A stretch of DNA of 64,000 nt from Paenibacillus sp. MMS20-IR301 (lineage in GTDB: Bacteria > Bacillota > Bacilli > Paenibacillales > Paenibacillaceae): contig NZ_CP135275.1 of assembly GCF_032302195.1 (NCBI RefSeq), forward strand, positions 3,534,001-3,598,000. The letters run 5' to 3'. The notes beneath the pieces are model-generated. The model made no database searches. It was not told the DNA's origin and was given only the letters and a program-made list of their open reading frames with translations. Numbering within the stretch: the stretch's first letter is position 1; each line of letters opens with the position of its first letter. The translations under genes and the position numbers were made by a program. This document shows positions 1-6,938 of the stretch, one piece after another.

Positions 1-1001
1 AATCGCTGACCTCCTGCATGAATACCTTCGGCGAAGAGAACGGTGTGCTCTTCTATAAGCTGTGCCAGCGGGGCCTTCAAGCAATTCTTGATTTGCCGGA
101 GAAGCTTGAAATCGATCCGCAGATCATTCCCCGCAGCAGCCTGCTCTATGCCAGCTCCCTGGAGGATGTGCCTGCACTGAAGCTGGAGCAGGAGAATCTC
201 GCCTCGCACGGCTTTGATTCGGAACTGTGGAATGAGGAAAAAATCCGCTCCCATTATTCCTTTTCGCGGCCCGCGGCCCTGTATTCCAGAGGGGATGCAG
301 AAACGAATCCGTTCCGCACCGTGCACAGCCTGATTCATAAGGCGCACTCCGGCGGAGTCCGTGTCTACGCACATACGGAAGCGCTGAGCTATGAATATAG
401 AACTGACGGTGTAATCTGCCATACAAGGCATGGCCGGATTTTTGCGAAGAATGTTGTTTTTGCCATGGGCTACGAAACCCAGGAAATGAAGAAGGACCGC
501 GGTGCAGAGCTGATTAATACCTATGCCGTTATGACCAAACCTCTGCGCAGCATGCCGAAATGGCATGAACAAAGCCTCATCTGGGAGACTGCCCGGCCTT
601 ATCTGTACTTCCGGACGACTCCGGACGGCCGGATCATCGCCGGCGGCAAGGACGAGCAGCTCACTGATCCTGACCGCCGGGAGGTGCGGGTGCTCTCGCA
701 AAGCCAGCGGCTGCTGGAGGAGCTAGTGGCTTTGTTTCCGGAGCTTCAGGGAATTGAAGCTGAATATTCCTGGGGAGCCGTCTTCGGCTCAACACGGGAC
801 GGCTTGCCGTACATGGGCCCTCATCCGGAATACCCTCACTGTTATTTCATTGAGGGCTACGGCGGCAACGGCACCGTCTACAGCATGATTGCTGCCGAGC
901 TCCTGTCCGATACACTGGCCGGCAGGCACCGGCCGGAGCTGGAGCTGTTCTCCTTAACCCGGACAGCCAAGCCCTCCCCGTCTCCGGCCATTCAGGGGTA
1001 G
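1..1001 (+). CDS. FAD-dependent amine/amino-acid oxidoreductase (DAO family), 5'-truncated by the window edge
   Basis: The reading frame is open from the first bases (frame 3), so only the C-terminal part is present and the ATG at 18 is probably internal. The visible part resembles the DAO fold (glycine, sarcosine or gamma-glutamylputrescine oxidase-like). A central stretch builds the substrate domain. The segment YLYFRTTPDGRIIAGGKDEQ and the C-terminal GYGGNGTVYSMIAAELLSD are typical of this family, the latter closing over the FAD. The N-terminal dinucleotide-binding GxGxxG motif lies outside the window. Expected chemistry is oxidation of an amine or N-methyl amino acid with FAD; the substrate cannot be told from sequence. 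A strong terminator follows at once, so this ends its transcription unit. Confidence 0.8.
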   Translation, partial: SLTSCMNTFGEENGVLFYKLCQRGLQAILDLPEKLEIDPQIIPRSSLLYASSLEDVPALKLEQENLASHGFDSELWNEEKIRSHYSFSRPAALYSRGDAETNPFRTVHSLIHKAHSGGVRVYAHTEALSYEYRTDGVICHTRHGRIFAKNVVFAMGYETQEMKKDRGAELINTYAVMTKPLRSMPKWHEQSLIWETARPYLYFRTTPDGRIIAGGKDEQLTDPDRREVRVLSQSQRLLEELVALFPELQGIEAEYSWGAVFGSTRDGLPYMGPHPEYPHCYFIEGYGGNGTVYSMIAAELLSDTLAGRHRPELELFSLTRTAKPSPSPAIQG

Positions 1002-1019
1002 GCGCCGGAGACACACAAG

Positions 1020-1063
1020 AAGGGATGCCCTGTAAGCCTGCGGCTTAGGGGCATCCCTTTTTT
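1020..1063. terminator. Rho-independent terminator between convergent genes
   Basis: An 11-bp perfect stem (AAGGGATGCCC at 1020-1030 with GGGCATCCCTT at 1048-1058) is extended by an inner TAAGCC/GGCTTA pairing and followed by a T run. It lies between the oxidoreductase and the convergent flavoprotein gene and could serve both. Confidence 0.85.
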
Positions 1064-1089
1064 CCATCATAATCATATGCAATGATTGC

Positions 1090-2649
1090 TTATTGCGCTT
1101 TTACAAACTCAGCTGACTTGATTCCGGCCTGGCGTCCGAAAATAATAATCTCCGCCACCGAGTTGCCGCCGATACGGTTCTGGCCGTGTAATCCGCCGAC
1201 AACCTCACCTGCTGCGAACAATCCGGTAATCGGGCTGCCTTCCTTGTTCAGGACTTCAGTATTCGTATTGATCACTACGCCGCCCATCGTATAGTGAATC
1301 CCGGGGCCAATCAGGATGGCATAATAAGGGGCGCCGGACAGGTCATTGTCCATCCCGGTAGTTCTGCCGAATTCCGCATCCGTCTTACTCTTGACTGCAC
1401 CGTTCCATGTGTCCACTGTCGCCTTGAGTTCAGCTGCCGGAACATTGATTTGTTCAGCCAGTGCTTCAATCGTGTCCGCTGTTTTGACAACGCCCATCTT
1501 GATATATTGGTCAACTGCCTTGACCCGGGATTTCACGCCGGAATCAAATACCAGATAGGCTGATTTGTCAGGCAGGGTATTGATCGAAGCCGTTACTTTA
1601 TCACGGGTATCCATTTCGTTGCCGAAGCGTTTACCTTCGTTTGAGACGAGAATAGCGCCTTCGCCGCGGACCGCTTCACCGATCAGGTAGGATTTCTCCT
1701 GCTGCACTGTCGGGTGAACCTGAATCTGATCCAGATCTACCGTAGTCCCGCCAACCTGTTCAATCATCCGGATCCCGTCACCTGTGCTGCCGATCTGATT
1801 CGTAGTTACATAGCCTGCAAGGTCGGGCCGGACGGATGTAATCATCTCCATATTGGAGCCGAAACCGCCGGTAGTCACGATAACTGCCGAGCCGGTGATA
1901 ATTTTCTCATCTGCCTGGTTGAACAGCACCTTAACGCCGTTCACTTTACCATCCTGTACAGTAAGCTCCTTCACATCTGCATTAACGAACAAGGGAATAC
2001 CCTTCTCTTGAACATTCCGCACTAGACCTGCTACCAGATATTGGCCTACTGCAGAGCCGTCCTCCGGACGGTGGGTACGTTTCTCTTTCATTCCGCCGGT
2101 AATGGTGATGTTGTTCAGACGGATGCCGATTGAATCCAGCCAGTCAACCGCACTTGCCGAGTTGTCCACGAAGAACCGGAGCAATTCCTTATTGTTCGTA
2201 TCATGACCGCCGGCCAGAGTCTCTTCGTAGAACAGGTCGTTGCTGTCTTCAATTCCCTGCTCCTTCTGGAACTTCGTCTGCGATGCGTTCATCCCGGAGG
2301 AGGACTTGGTAGTGTTACCGCCGGCTACCGGCATTTTCTCCAGGATCACCGGATTCATGCCGTTAGCTTTGGCTTCCAGTGCCGCCGACATTCCCGCACC
2401 GCCTGCACCGACGATGATAATATCATATTTATCTTTTAACTGGTCATAGGGTGTATAATTTGCTTCAGATGCCCCAGATACGGCTTCGGCTGTCTCTTTA
2501 GGCTCTGCAGTCGCTGCCGGCTCTGTAGTCGCGGTATTCTTACCCGTGCTCTCATTGGTACTGCTGCCCGCATTGTTGTTACCGCAGCCAGCGATAACCA
2601 GCATAACGGAGAGAACGAGAATAAGTGCAGCTGCTAATCTCTTGTTCAT
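1090..2649 (-). CDS. Secreted FAD-binding lipoprotein, fumarate/urocanate reductase flavoprotein-like
   Basis: 519 residues. The N-terminus is a lipoprotein signal (hydrophobic residues 5-20, lipobox VIAGC, Cys22), followed by a Ser/Thr/Ala/Glu-rich linker to about residue 65. A Rossmann FAD motif follows (YDIIIVGAGGAGMSAALEA, near residue 75) and then the full fumarate reductase flavoprotein/flavocytochrome c fold, with EAVRGEGAILVSNEGKRF and C-terminal GLFAAGEVVGGLHGQNRIGG. Family members reduce fumarate-like enoates or urocanate outside the membrane. No FMN-binding domain or haem motif is present here, so its electron donor is unknown. It starts at an ATG behind a GGGG-rich Shine-Dalgarno site. 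There are no obvious partner genes nearby. The function beyond 'extracytoplasmic FAD oxidoreductase' is inference. Confidence 0.85.
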   Translation of the reverse strand: MNKRLAAALILVLSVMLVIAGCGNNNAGSSTNESTGKNTATTEPAATAEPKETAEAVSGASEANYTPYDQLKDKYDIIIVGAGGAGMSAALEAKANGMNPVILEKMPVAGGNTTKSSSGMNASQTKFQKEQGIEDSNDLFYEETLAGGHDTNNKELLRFFVDNSASAVDWLDSIGIRLNNITITGGMKEKRTHRPEDGSAVGQYLVAGLVRNVQEKGIPLFVNADVKELTVQDGKVNGVKVLFNQADEKIITGSAVIVTTGGFGSNMEMITSVRPDLAGYVTTNQIGSTGDGIRMIEQVGGTTVDLDQIQVHPTVQQEKSYLIGEAVRGEGAILVSNEGKRFGNEMDTRDKVTASINTLPDKSAYLVFDSGVKSRVKAVDQYIKMGVVKTADTIEALAEQINVPAAELKATVDTWNGAVKSKTDAEFGRTTGMDNDLSGAPYYAILIGPGIHYTMGGVVINTNTEVLNKEGSPITGLFAAGEVVGGLHGQNRIGGNSVAEIIIFGRQAGIKSAEFVKAQ

Positions 2650-2762
2650 TGTTGTGTTGCCCCCTTGTGCATATTTTCACAATTATCATAGCTGCAAGAG
2701 GGCTGCCTTGGAAGCTTACGTAACTAAAGAAAACGTTTAGTAATTAAAGTAACCGGATTATG

Positions 2763-3890
2763 TTAATTCATCATACCGGCCGCAATGCGGATGACCTCAT
2801 CCTTGGTTAACTCCGGTTCCTCCTCACGGACCGACATATTATAGATGATCTGTGCTTCCGGATCTGACCAGACCAGTCTGTACTTATACCCCAGATCAAT
2901 CTTTTCATCGCTGGAGGGTTCGAGATAAATAAGCTCCTTGCCGCCAATATCAATATTTTCAACCTTTGTCGTTTCGGTCCACAGCAGGCTTTCTGCCGGT
3001 TCAGCCTTCTCATCCACACGCGAAGCGCTGATTCTCACCTGACTCTTCCCCTTCTTGTACACCAGCGCAGAAGAATCATAAGCGATGTTCTCCGCCTTCT
3101 CCCTTTTCCAGGTCATCCGGAAGTTGTCTCCCAGGTCAATCTCGCTTTCGCCTTTAAACTGCTTCTCATCTTCAACCTTTATCAAGGAGGGCTTGATTAA
3201 CGCCTCATCCAGGATATACCCCTCCGGCATATTCCCCGGCTGCTTCACTTCCGGAGCGTGGTACTTCTCTGCACTGGTCTTATAGGCGGAGTAGTCCTTG
3301 AATATGATCGGCGGGCTGTACAAGCCAAGATGACCTTCTTCTTCCCTGTCTGCACGTTTGATCACATATGTGGCATACTCTCCGGGATTCAGCAGTGTCT
3401 CTATAACATTGTAGCCCTTTGAATATTTCAGCTTGTAGAGTTCATCCTCTTCACTCGGCTGCGCCTGGGCCGGCCAGGGAATCAAGGGTTCATCCGGCTT
3501 CATAATCATACCGCCTGAGTTCGTCGCCGGAAGCGGCTTATAAGGCAGCACCTTGTACTGGGACTCAGCTCCCTGCCGGAGTTCACCGGAATACCGGGTA
3601 TAGCCGCCGCCCAGCAAGACTATTACAAGGAGTGCCGCCGCCCAGCCCTGCACCGGAATCCGCGGGATTCGCTTGCGTCTCCGACTCGTTCCGGCTTCTG
3701 CCTCCAGCCTGCGCATAATGTTAGGAGTCTCTCCGCTTGGCGGAGAGGTCAGCTCTCCTGCAGCCGATAGCGTTCCGCCAAGCCCGAGCGCTTTCATTAC
3801 GGGTTCATGTACATCAACCGGGGTGAAACCGGCAGACCGGTCACCGTCCTTCAGAAACCGCTCCTCCTGGGTCAATTCACGCTTGTCCAT
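2763..3890 (-). CDS. Membrane-anchored anti-sigma factor-like protein
   Basis: 375 residues, overlapping the end of the upstream ECF sigma gene by 19 bases, a coupling typical of sigma/anti-sigma pairs. The N-terminal about 85 residues are cytoplasmic and charged, one TM helix follows (WAAALLVIVLLGGGY, about 97-112), and the rest is extracytoplasmic. The extracytoplasmic part holds two related beta-rich segments (around residues 230-300 and 300-370, each with a sequence of the IDLG-x-x-x-R type). This resembles DUF4367-like sensor domains of Bacillota anti-sigma factors. The likely role is to hold the sigma factor at the membrane until an envelope signal releases it. No zinc-finger HxxxCxxC motif is visible. 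The assignment rests on context and topology. Confidence 0.7.
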   Translation of the reverse strand: MDKRELTQEERFLKDGDRSAGFTPVDVHEPVMKALGLGGTLSAAGELTSPPSGETPNIMRRLEAEAGTSRRRKRIPRIPVQGWAAALLVIVLLGGGYTRYSGELRQGAESQYKVLPYKPLPATNSGGMIMKPDEPLIPWPAQAQPSEEDELYKLKYSKGYNVIETLLNPGEYATYVIKRADREEEGHLGLYSPPIIFKDYSAYKTSAEKYHAPEVKQPGNMPEGYILDEALIKPSLIKVEDEKQFKGESEIDLGDNFRMTWKREKAENIAYDSSALVYKKGKSQVRISASRVDEKAEPAESLLWTETTKVENIDIGGKELIYLEPSSDEKIDLGYKYRLVWSDPEAQIIYNMSVREEEPELTKDEVIRIAAGMMN

Positions 3891-4429
3891 AGTTGTATCT
3901 CCTTTCTTTCGAGCACCTTTTTGAGCTTGCTTCTGGTCCGTTCATATCTTTTGCGTGCAGCAGCCGTGCTGACGCCCAGGATTTCGCCGATTTCCGCAAA
4001 CGATTTATCTTCATAAATACGCAGAATCAGCAAATTCCGGTCTTCCGCATTCAGCTTCCCCAGGGCGGCTGAGACCGGCTCGCTGAATAGACGGTTCTCG
4101 ACCGTTTGTTCAGCGCTGTTCACCGTGACCTCCTGCCGGAGAAGCCTTCGCAGCTGAAGCTGAAATTTCTGCCGCCTCAACTGGTTCAGACAATGATGGT
4201 AAGCGATCTTGTAAAGCCAGGATACGAAACCCGCCTGCGGCTTGTATTGCCCGATATTCTGGTAAGCCTTAATCAGGATATCCTGCACCGCATCCTCTGC
4301 CTCTACCCTGCTGTTCAGCAGCCGGAAGCAGTAGAGGTAGATCTGCTGCTGGTACAGCCTGATTACATCTGAGAACAGGCTGGCATCTCCGGCCTGTATC
4401 CTCCTGATCTTCTCTTCTATGGAATCCAC
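3872..4429 (-). CDS. ECF-type RNA polymerase sigma-70 factor
   Basis: 185 residues, the usual ECF length. Sigma region 2 spans about residues 15-90, with a DAVQDILIKAYQNI core and WLYKIAYHHCLNQLRR, which melts and reads the -10 element. Region 4 spans about 115-175 (LNAEDRNLLILRIYEDKSF, then helix-turn-helix IGEILGVSTAAARKRYERTR), which reads the -35. Regions 1.1 and 3 are absent, as expected. Its stop overlaps the start of the membrane protein gene downstream, its probable anti-sigma factor. The ECF group and regulon cannot be named with certainty. The upstream DNA carries a loose TTGTCA/TATA pattern but no clear autoregulatory motif. Confidence 0.9.
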   Translation of the reverse strand: MDSIEEKIRRIQAGDASLFSDVIRLYQQQIYLYCFRLLNSRVEAEDAVQDILIKAYQNIGQYKPQAGFVSWLYKIAYHHCLNQLRRQKFQLQLRRLLRQEVTVNSAEQTVENRLFSEPVSAALGKLNAEDRNLLILRIYEDKSFAEIGEILGVSTAAARKRYERTRSKLKKVLERKEIQLWTSVN

Positions 4430-4482
4430 GCTGGTCTCCCTTCTTTTAATTTTTTCTATTTCTTCTGTTTCTATAGATATAA

Positions 4483-4635
4483 CACTTGAGCAGCCTCGGG
4501 CGTGACAATTATTTTATGGGTGTCTGGGAGGCGGTCCTTCAGCATTTGGAGCAGGAGCTGAGACCGGCGCTCTTTCAGGAGGGGCGCTGGGTGATGGACT
4601 ACCGCAGAATTCGGGTGGTTGCTTACAAGCGTTAA
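4483..4635 (+). pseudogene. Remnant: C-terminal tail of a class I SAM-dependent methyltransferase
   Basis: Between the sigma factor and the next gene an open frame without start or ribosome site encodes about 50 residues, LSSLGRDNYFMGVWEAVLQH then an amphipathic stretch and GRWVMDYRRIRVVAYKR followed by TAA. The tail GRWVMDYRRIRVVAYK looks like the last beta strands of small class I methyltransferases, recalled from general familiarity and not searched. Nothing upstream supplies the SAM-binding half, so this looks like the stub left when a rearrangement placed the sigma/anti-sigma pair here. It could also be chance coding-like sequence. Confidence 0.4.
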
Positions 4636-4670
4636 AGAGAATAAGCGAAATATAAGTAAAAGAAGCGGAT

Positions 4671-4699
4671 TTGCTTGGAGGAATAGATAGATTTATAAT
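4671..4699 (+). promoter_or_regulatory. SigA-type promoter for the anchored protein at 4740
   Basis: TTGCTT (4671-4676), a 17-base spacer and a consensus TATAAT (4694-4699) predict transcription from about 4706. This puts the start codon at 4740, not further upstream. Confidence 0.65.
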
Positions 4700-4739
4700 T
4701 GTGACTTATACAACCATACTGCAAGGAGGAACAGAATCA

Positions 4740-5198
4740 ATGAAAAAAAGCGACAAGTATATGCTGACCGGCGCCATTCTGGCGGCTGCAGGTGTTTCTC
4801 TCATGGCTTATACCGCAAGCCGCTACACTTCACTCAAAAAAATAGTTGCCCGGATGATAACATTGGAGGATATCGCTTCCCTGGAAATTACGCGCCTGTC
4901 TTCTGTTCCCGGTGAACAAAAGGATATCGTGGTTACTGAACCAAAGGCTATTCAACAAATATTTGCCGGTTTCTCTGACGTCCGTTTATTAAAATCCGCC
5001 CGGAATGTAACTTCCGGTAATGCACACAGCTATTATATTACGATCGTACAGGCTGACCGGAAACAGCGTTTTGATATCATTCTGAAGGGAAACAGCCATC
5101 TGATTATTTATGATAATGATCTGAATAACCCGCATTTGAATGCTTACAAAATTGTAGGTCCGTTTAATCCGCAGGCACTGCTGCAGGCTTTTGAATAA
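4740..5198 (+). CDS. Small membrane-anchored protein of unknown function
   Basis: 152 residues. The ATG at 4740 is chosen because AAGGAGG lies ten bases upstream and the promoter TATAAT at 4694 excludes the longer frame. The N-terminus has positive charges and one hydrophobic helix (about residues 9-25, LTGAILAAAGVSLMAYTAS). About 125 mostly beta residues follow, with FDIILKGNSHLIIYDNDLN near the end, likely outside the membrane. There is no Cys lipobox. I do not recognise a family. A single-gene transcript is likely, with its own promoter and terminator. Confidence 0.7.
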   Translation: MKKSDKYMLTGAILAAAGVSLMAYTASRYTSLKKIVARMITLEDIASLEITRLSSVPGEQKDIVVTEPKAIQQIFAGFSDVRLLKSARNVTSGNAHSYYITIVQADRKQRFDIILKGNSHLIIYDNDLNNPHLNAYKIVGPFNPQALLQAFE

Positions 5199-5204
5199 TA
5201 GCCT

Positions 5205-5247
5205 AAACTGAAACAAGCCGGCACCATTGCCGGCTTGTTTACAGTTT
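5205..5247. terminator. Bidirectional terminator
   Basis: AAACAAGCCGGCA (5211-5223) pairs with TGCCGGCTTGTTT (5228-5240) around a four-base loop, with outer AAACTG/CAGTTT pairing. It lies between convergent genes, with T/A runs on both sides. Confidence 0.8.
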
Positions 5248-5270
5248 AATCAGCCCCAACCAGCGGGAGC

Positions 5271-6065
5271 CTACGCCTGATACTCTATCTCCGCCTCATC
5301 CCTCGAAGGCGCTTCACCCGCCAGCTGCTTCAGCAGCTTTTTCATCATCACCGAAGCCTTTACTTTAACAGGCAGGCATGGCGACAGCTCGATCTCATAT
5401 CTGCCCTGCTTCACCGCCTCCTTAAGCTCTTCAACCGTAGAACAGGGCTCATGCAGCTTATTCACCACACTGCCATACTGCAGGCACTGGTGGCTGTCGC
5501 TGCCGGCAATAACCGGGACCCCCAGCTGCGCTGCGAACGGTGTGATCAGATTCTTGTAAGCCTCCGCCCCCTGCATATAAATATCCTTGGCATTGTAGTC
5601 AAAGGCATCCAGCCGCTTCAGCAGCTCAGGATCAAGCTGATGCAGCGGAGTAGAGGTCCGGAACGGATGCGCGCCGATCTTCCACAGCCGGTATTCATCC
5701 GCATAATCAAGCAGCTGTCTGAACGGAATGAAGCTGCCCTCAAGGGTATGAGCCTCCAGCAGGGCACGAACGGCAAGAACGTTCTCCTTAAGCCCGATCA
5801 GCAGAATATGGCCTGTTTCTGCAATATCAACCTCCATGCCAGGAAACAGCTTCAGGCCGTTCACATCATAATAATGCCCGTTATAAGGGTAGAGCCGGTC
5901 CAGCGCTTCGTACATTGCATAGAAATTGGAAGTGTTAAAATGCTCGGTTAACGCGACCGCCTGCAGCCCGTTTTCCTTAGCCTCCGCCATCATTTCAGCG
6001 AAATACTCCGGGGAAAATGCAGATTTCTTCGACAGCTTGCCGTGTGTGTGCAGATCAATATTCAT
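5271..6065 (-). CDS. PHP-domain metal-dependent phosphoesterase
   Basis: 264 residues. PHP metal-binding motifs appear in order: DLHTHG at the N-terminus, VALTEHFN (about residue 38), GMEVDIAE (about 75), IGAHPFR (about 133) and AGSDSH (about 190). The fold is that of histidinol phosphatase/PHP phosphoesterases, which use two or three metal ions to hydrolyse phosphomonoesters or nucleotides. The insertion with TSTPLHQLDPELLKRLDAFD is typical of PHP proteins of unspecified substrate. The start has AAGGAG 10 bases upstream. It lies 40 bases beyond the end of the possible ecfT extension, so it may be the last gene of the ECF transporter operon, and a role in handling the imported solute is possible but unproven. 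Confidence 0.82.
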   Translation of the reverse strand: MNIDLHTHGKLSKKSAFSPEYFAEMMAEAKENGLQAVALTEHFNTSNFYAMYEALDRLYPYNGHYYDVNGLKLFPGMEVDIAETGHILLIGLKENVLAVRALLEAHTLEGSFIPFRQLLDYADEYRLWKIGAHPFRTSTPLHQLDPELLKRLDAFDYNAKDIYMQGAEAYKNLITPFAAQLGVPVIAGSDSHQCLQYGSVVNKLHEPCSTVEELKEAVKQGRYEIELSPCLPVKVKASVMMKKLLKQLAGEAPSRDEAEIEYQA

Positions 6066-6104
6066 TATAGCTGTGCTCCTTCAAGTAGGTTGTTTAGCTG
6101 CAGG

Positions 6105-6182
6105 TTAATATACCAGCCCGGGATACAGCGTCCCCAGCCAGAACAGGATGATAATATAAACGGCTGAGCCCGATGCAAAAGC
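6105..6182 (-). other. In-frame extension of ecfT after its TGA stop, encoding a membrane helix
   Basis: Directly after the TGA that ends ecfT (6183-6185), the same frame stays open for 25 codons to TAA at 6105-6107. The peptide begins AFASGSAVYIIILFWLGTL and is a good transmembrane segment. EcfT proteins commonly end with a last TM helix after a basic/acidic turn like KRTD, so this looks like the missing end of the protein. One change, TGA to TGG, would restore KRTDW and a 277-residue product. Confidence 0.6.
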
Positions 6183-6938
6183 TCAGTCCGTACGCTTCAT
6201 TCGCAAATAAGACAGCTTGATCTTCTTCACCTTCGGGTTACCCAGGCCATAGCTGAACCCGCGTGTCTCCAGCGCTTCAATCGTGGTCCGTGAGCGCTTC
6301 GCCGTATTGAGCATCAGCGGATAGAAGACCAGCACCACAATCCGCAGATAATAAGCGGCTGTTCTCCAGTAGAGCAGCCCGTGCCGGGAAGGGCGCTGGC
6401 CACGGAGCCTGAAGGATAACAGAATCTGGTGGAACTCCTCCAGCAGGGCCGGCAGAATGCGGTAGCCGTACGACAAGCTGAAAGCAAAGGTATCCGGAAC
6501 ACCCAATGCGGACAGCCCGTCACTGAGCCGTTCAGGGTCGAGGCTGGAGAACACCGTGATGCTCGCCAGGGAAATGACGGACAGCTTCAGCGTCAAGGTC
6601 AGCATTGGCAGCAGAGATTCCGTCCCTCCGCCGAAAAAGAGCGTCAGCAGGAACATCCAGCCGATCTGGCCGGTTAAGCCGAGACAGAGGATGAAGATAA
6701 TGAGCGGGCTGACGCGCGACAGAACGGTGGTTATAACCATCAGCACGAACATGCCTAACAGGATTGTACGGTTATGGACAAACCAAGGCACGATGGCAAA
6801 AAACAAATACCATATCAGCAGAGTACGCGGGTCAAGCCGCCCGAGAAACGTAGCACTGCTGTTATAGGCGGTTCCAAGCAGCTGCAGCTTAATCTGTTCG
6901 ACCGATATCCGGTCCAGCGCCTTCTTAACAGCCTCCAT
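6183..6938 (-). CDS. ecfT: ECF transporter transmembrane (T) component, probably shortened by a premature stop
   Basis: 251 residues with about five predicted TM helices between residues 35 and 130 and a cytoplasmic coupling region after 150. Coupling-helix motifs correspond to the Ala-Arg-Gly signatures of EcfT/CbiQ: SFRLRGQRPSR (about 175) and ALETRGFSYG (about 223). EcfT links the ATPases to the substrate-binding S protein. It overlaps the upstream ATPase gene by 14 bases, so translation is coupled. The frame ends at TGA right after MKRTD, whereas a further hydrophobic helix is encoded in the same frame downstream (6105-6182). As written the protein lacks the usual C-terminal helix. Confidence 0.85.
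   Translation of the reverse strand: MEAVKKALDRISVEQIKLQLLGTAYNSSATFLGRLDPRTLLIWYLFFAIVPWFVHNRTILLGMFVLMVITTVLSRVSPLIIFILCLGLTGQIGWMFLLTLFFGGGTESLLPMLTLTLKLSVISLASITVFSSLDPERLSDGLSALGVPDTFAFSLSYGYRILPALLEEFHQILLSFRLRGQRPSRHGLLYWRTAAYYLRIVVLVFYPLMLNTAKRSRTTIEALETRGFSYGLGNPKVKKIKLSYLRMKRTD

Noticed and set aside
2721..2739. AAAACGTTT near the flavoprotein promoter as a cre site
   Set aside because: Only the core matches; flanking consensus positions are wrong.
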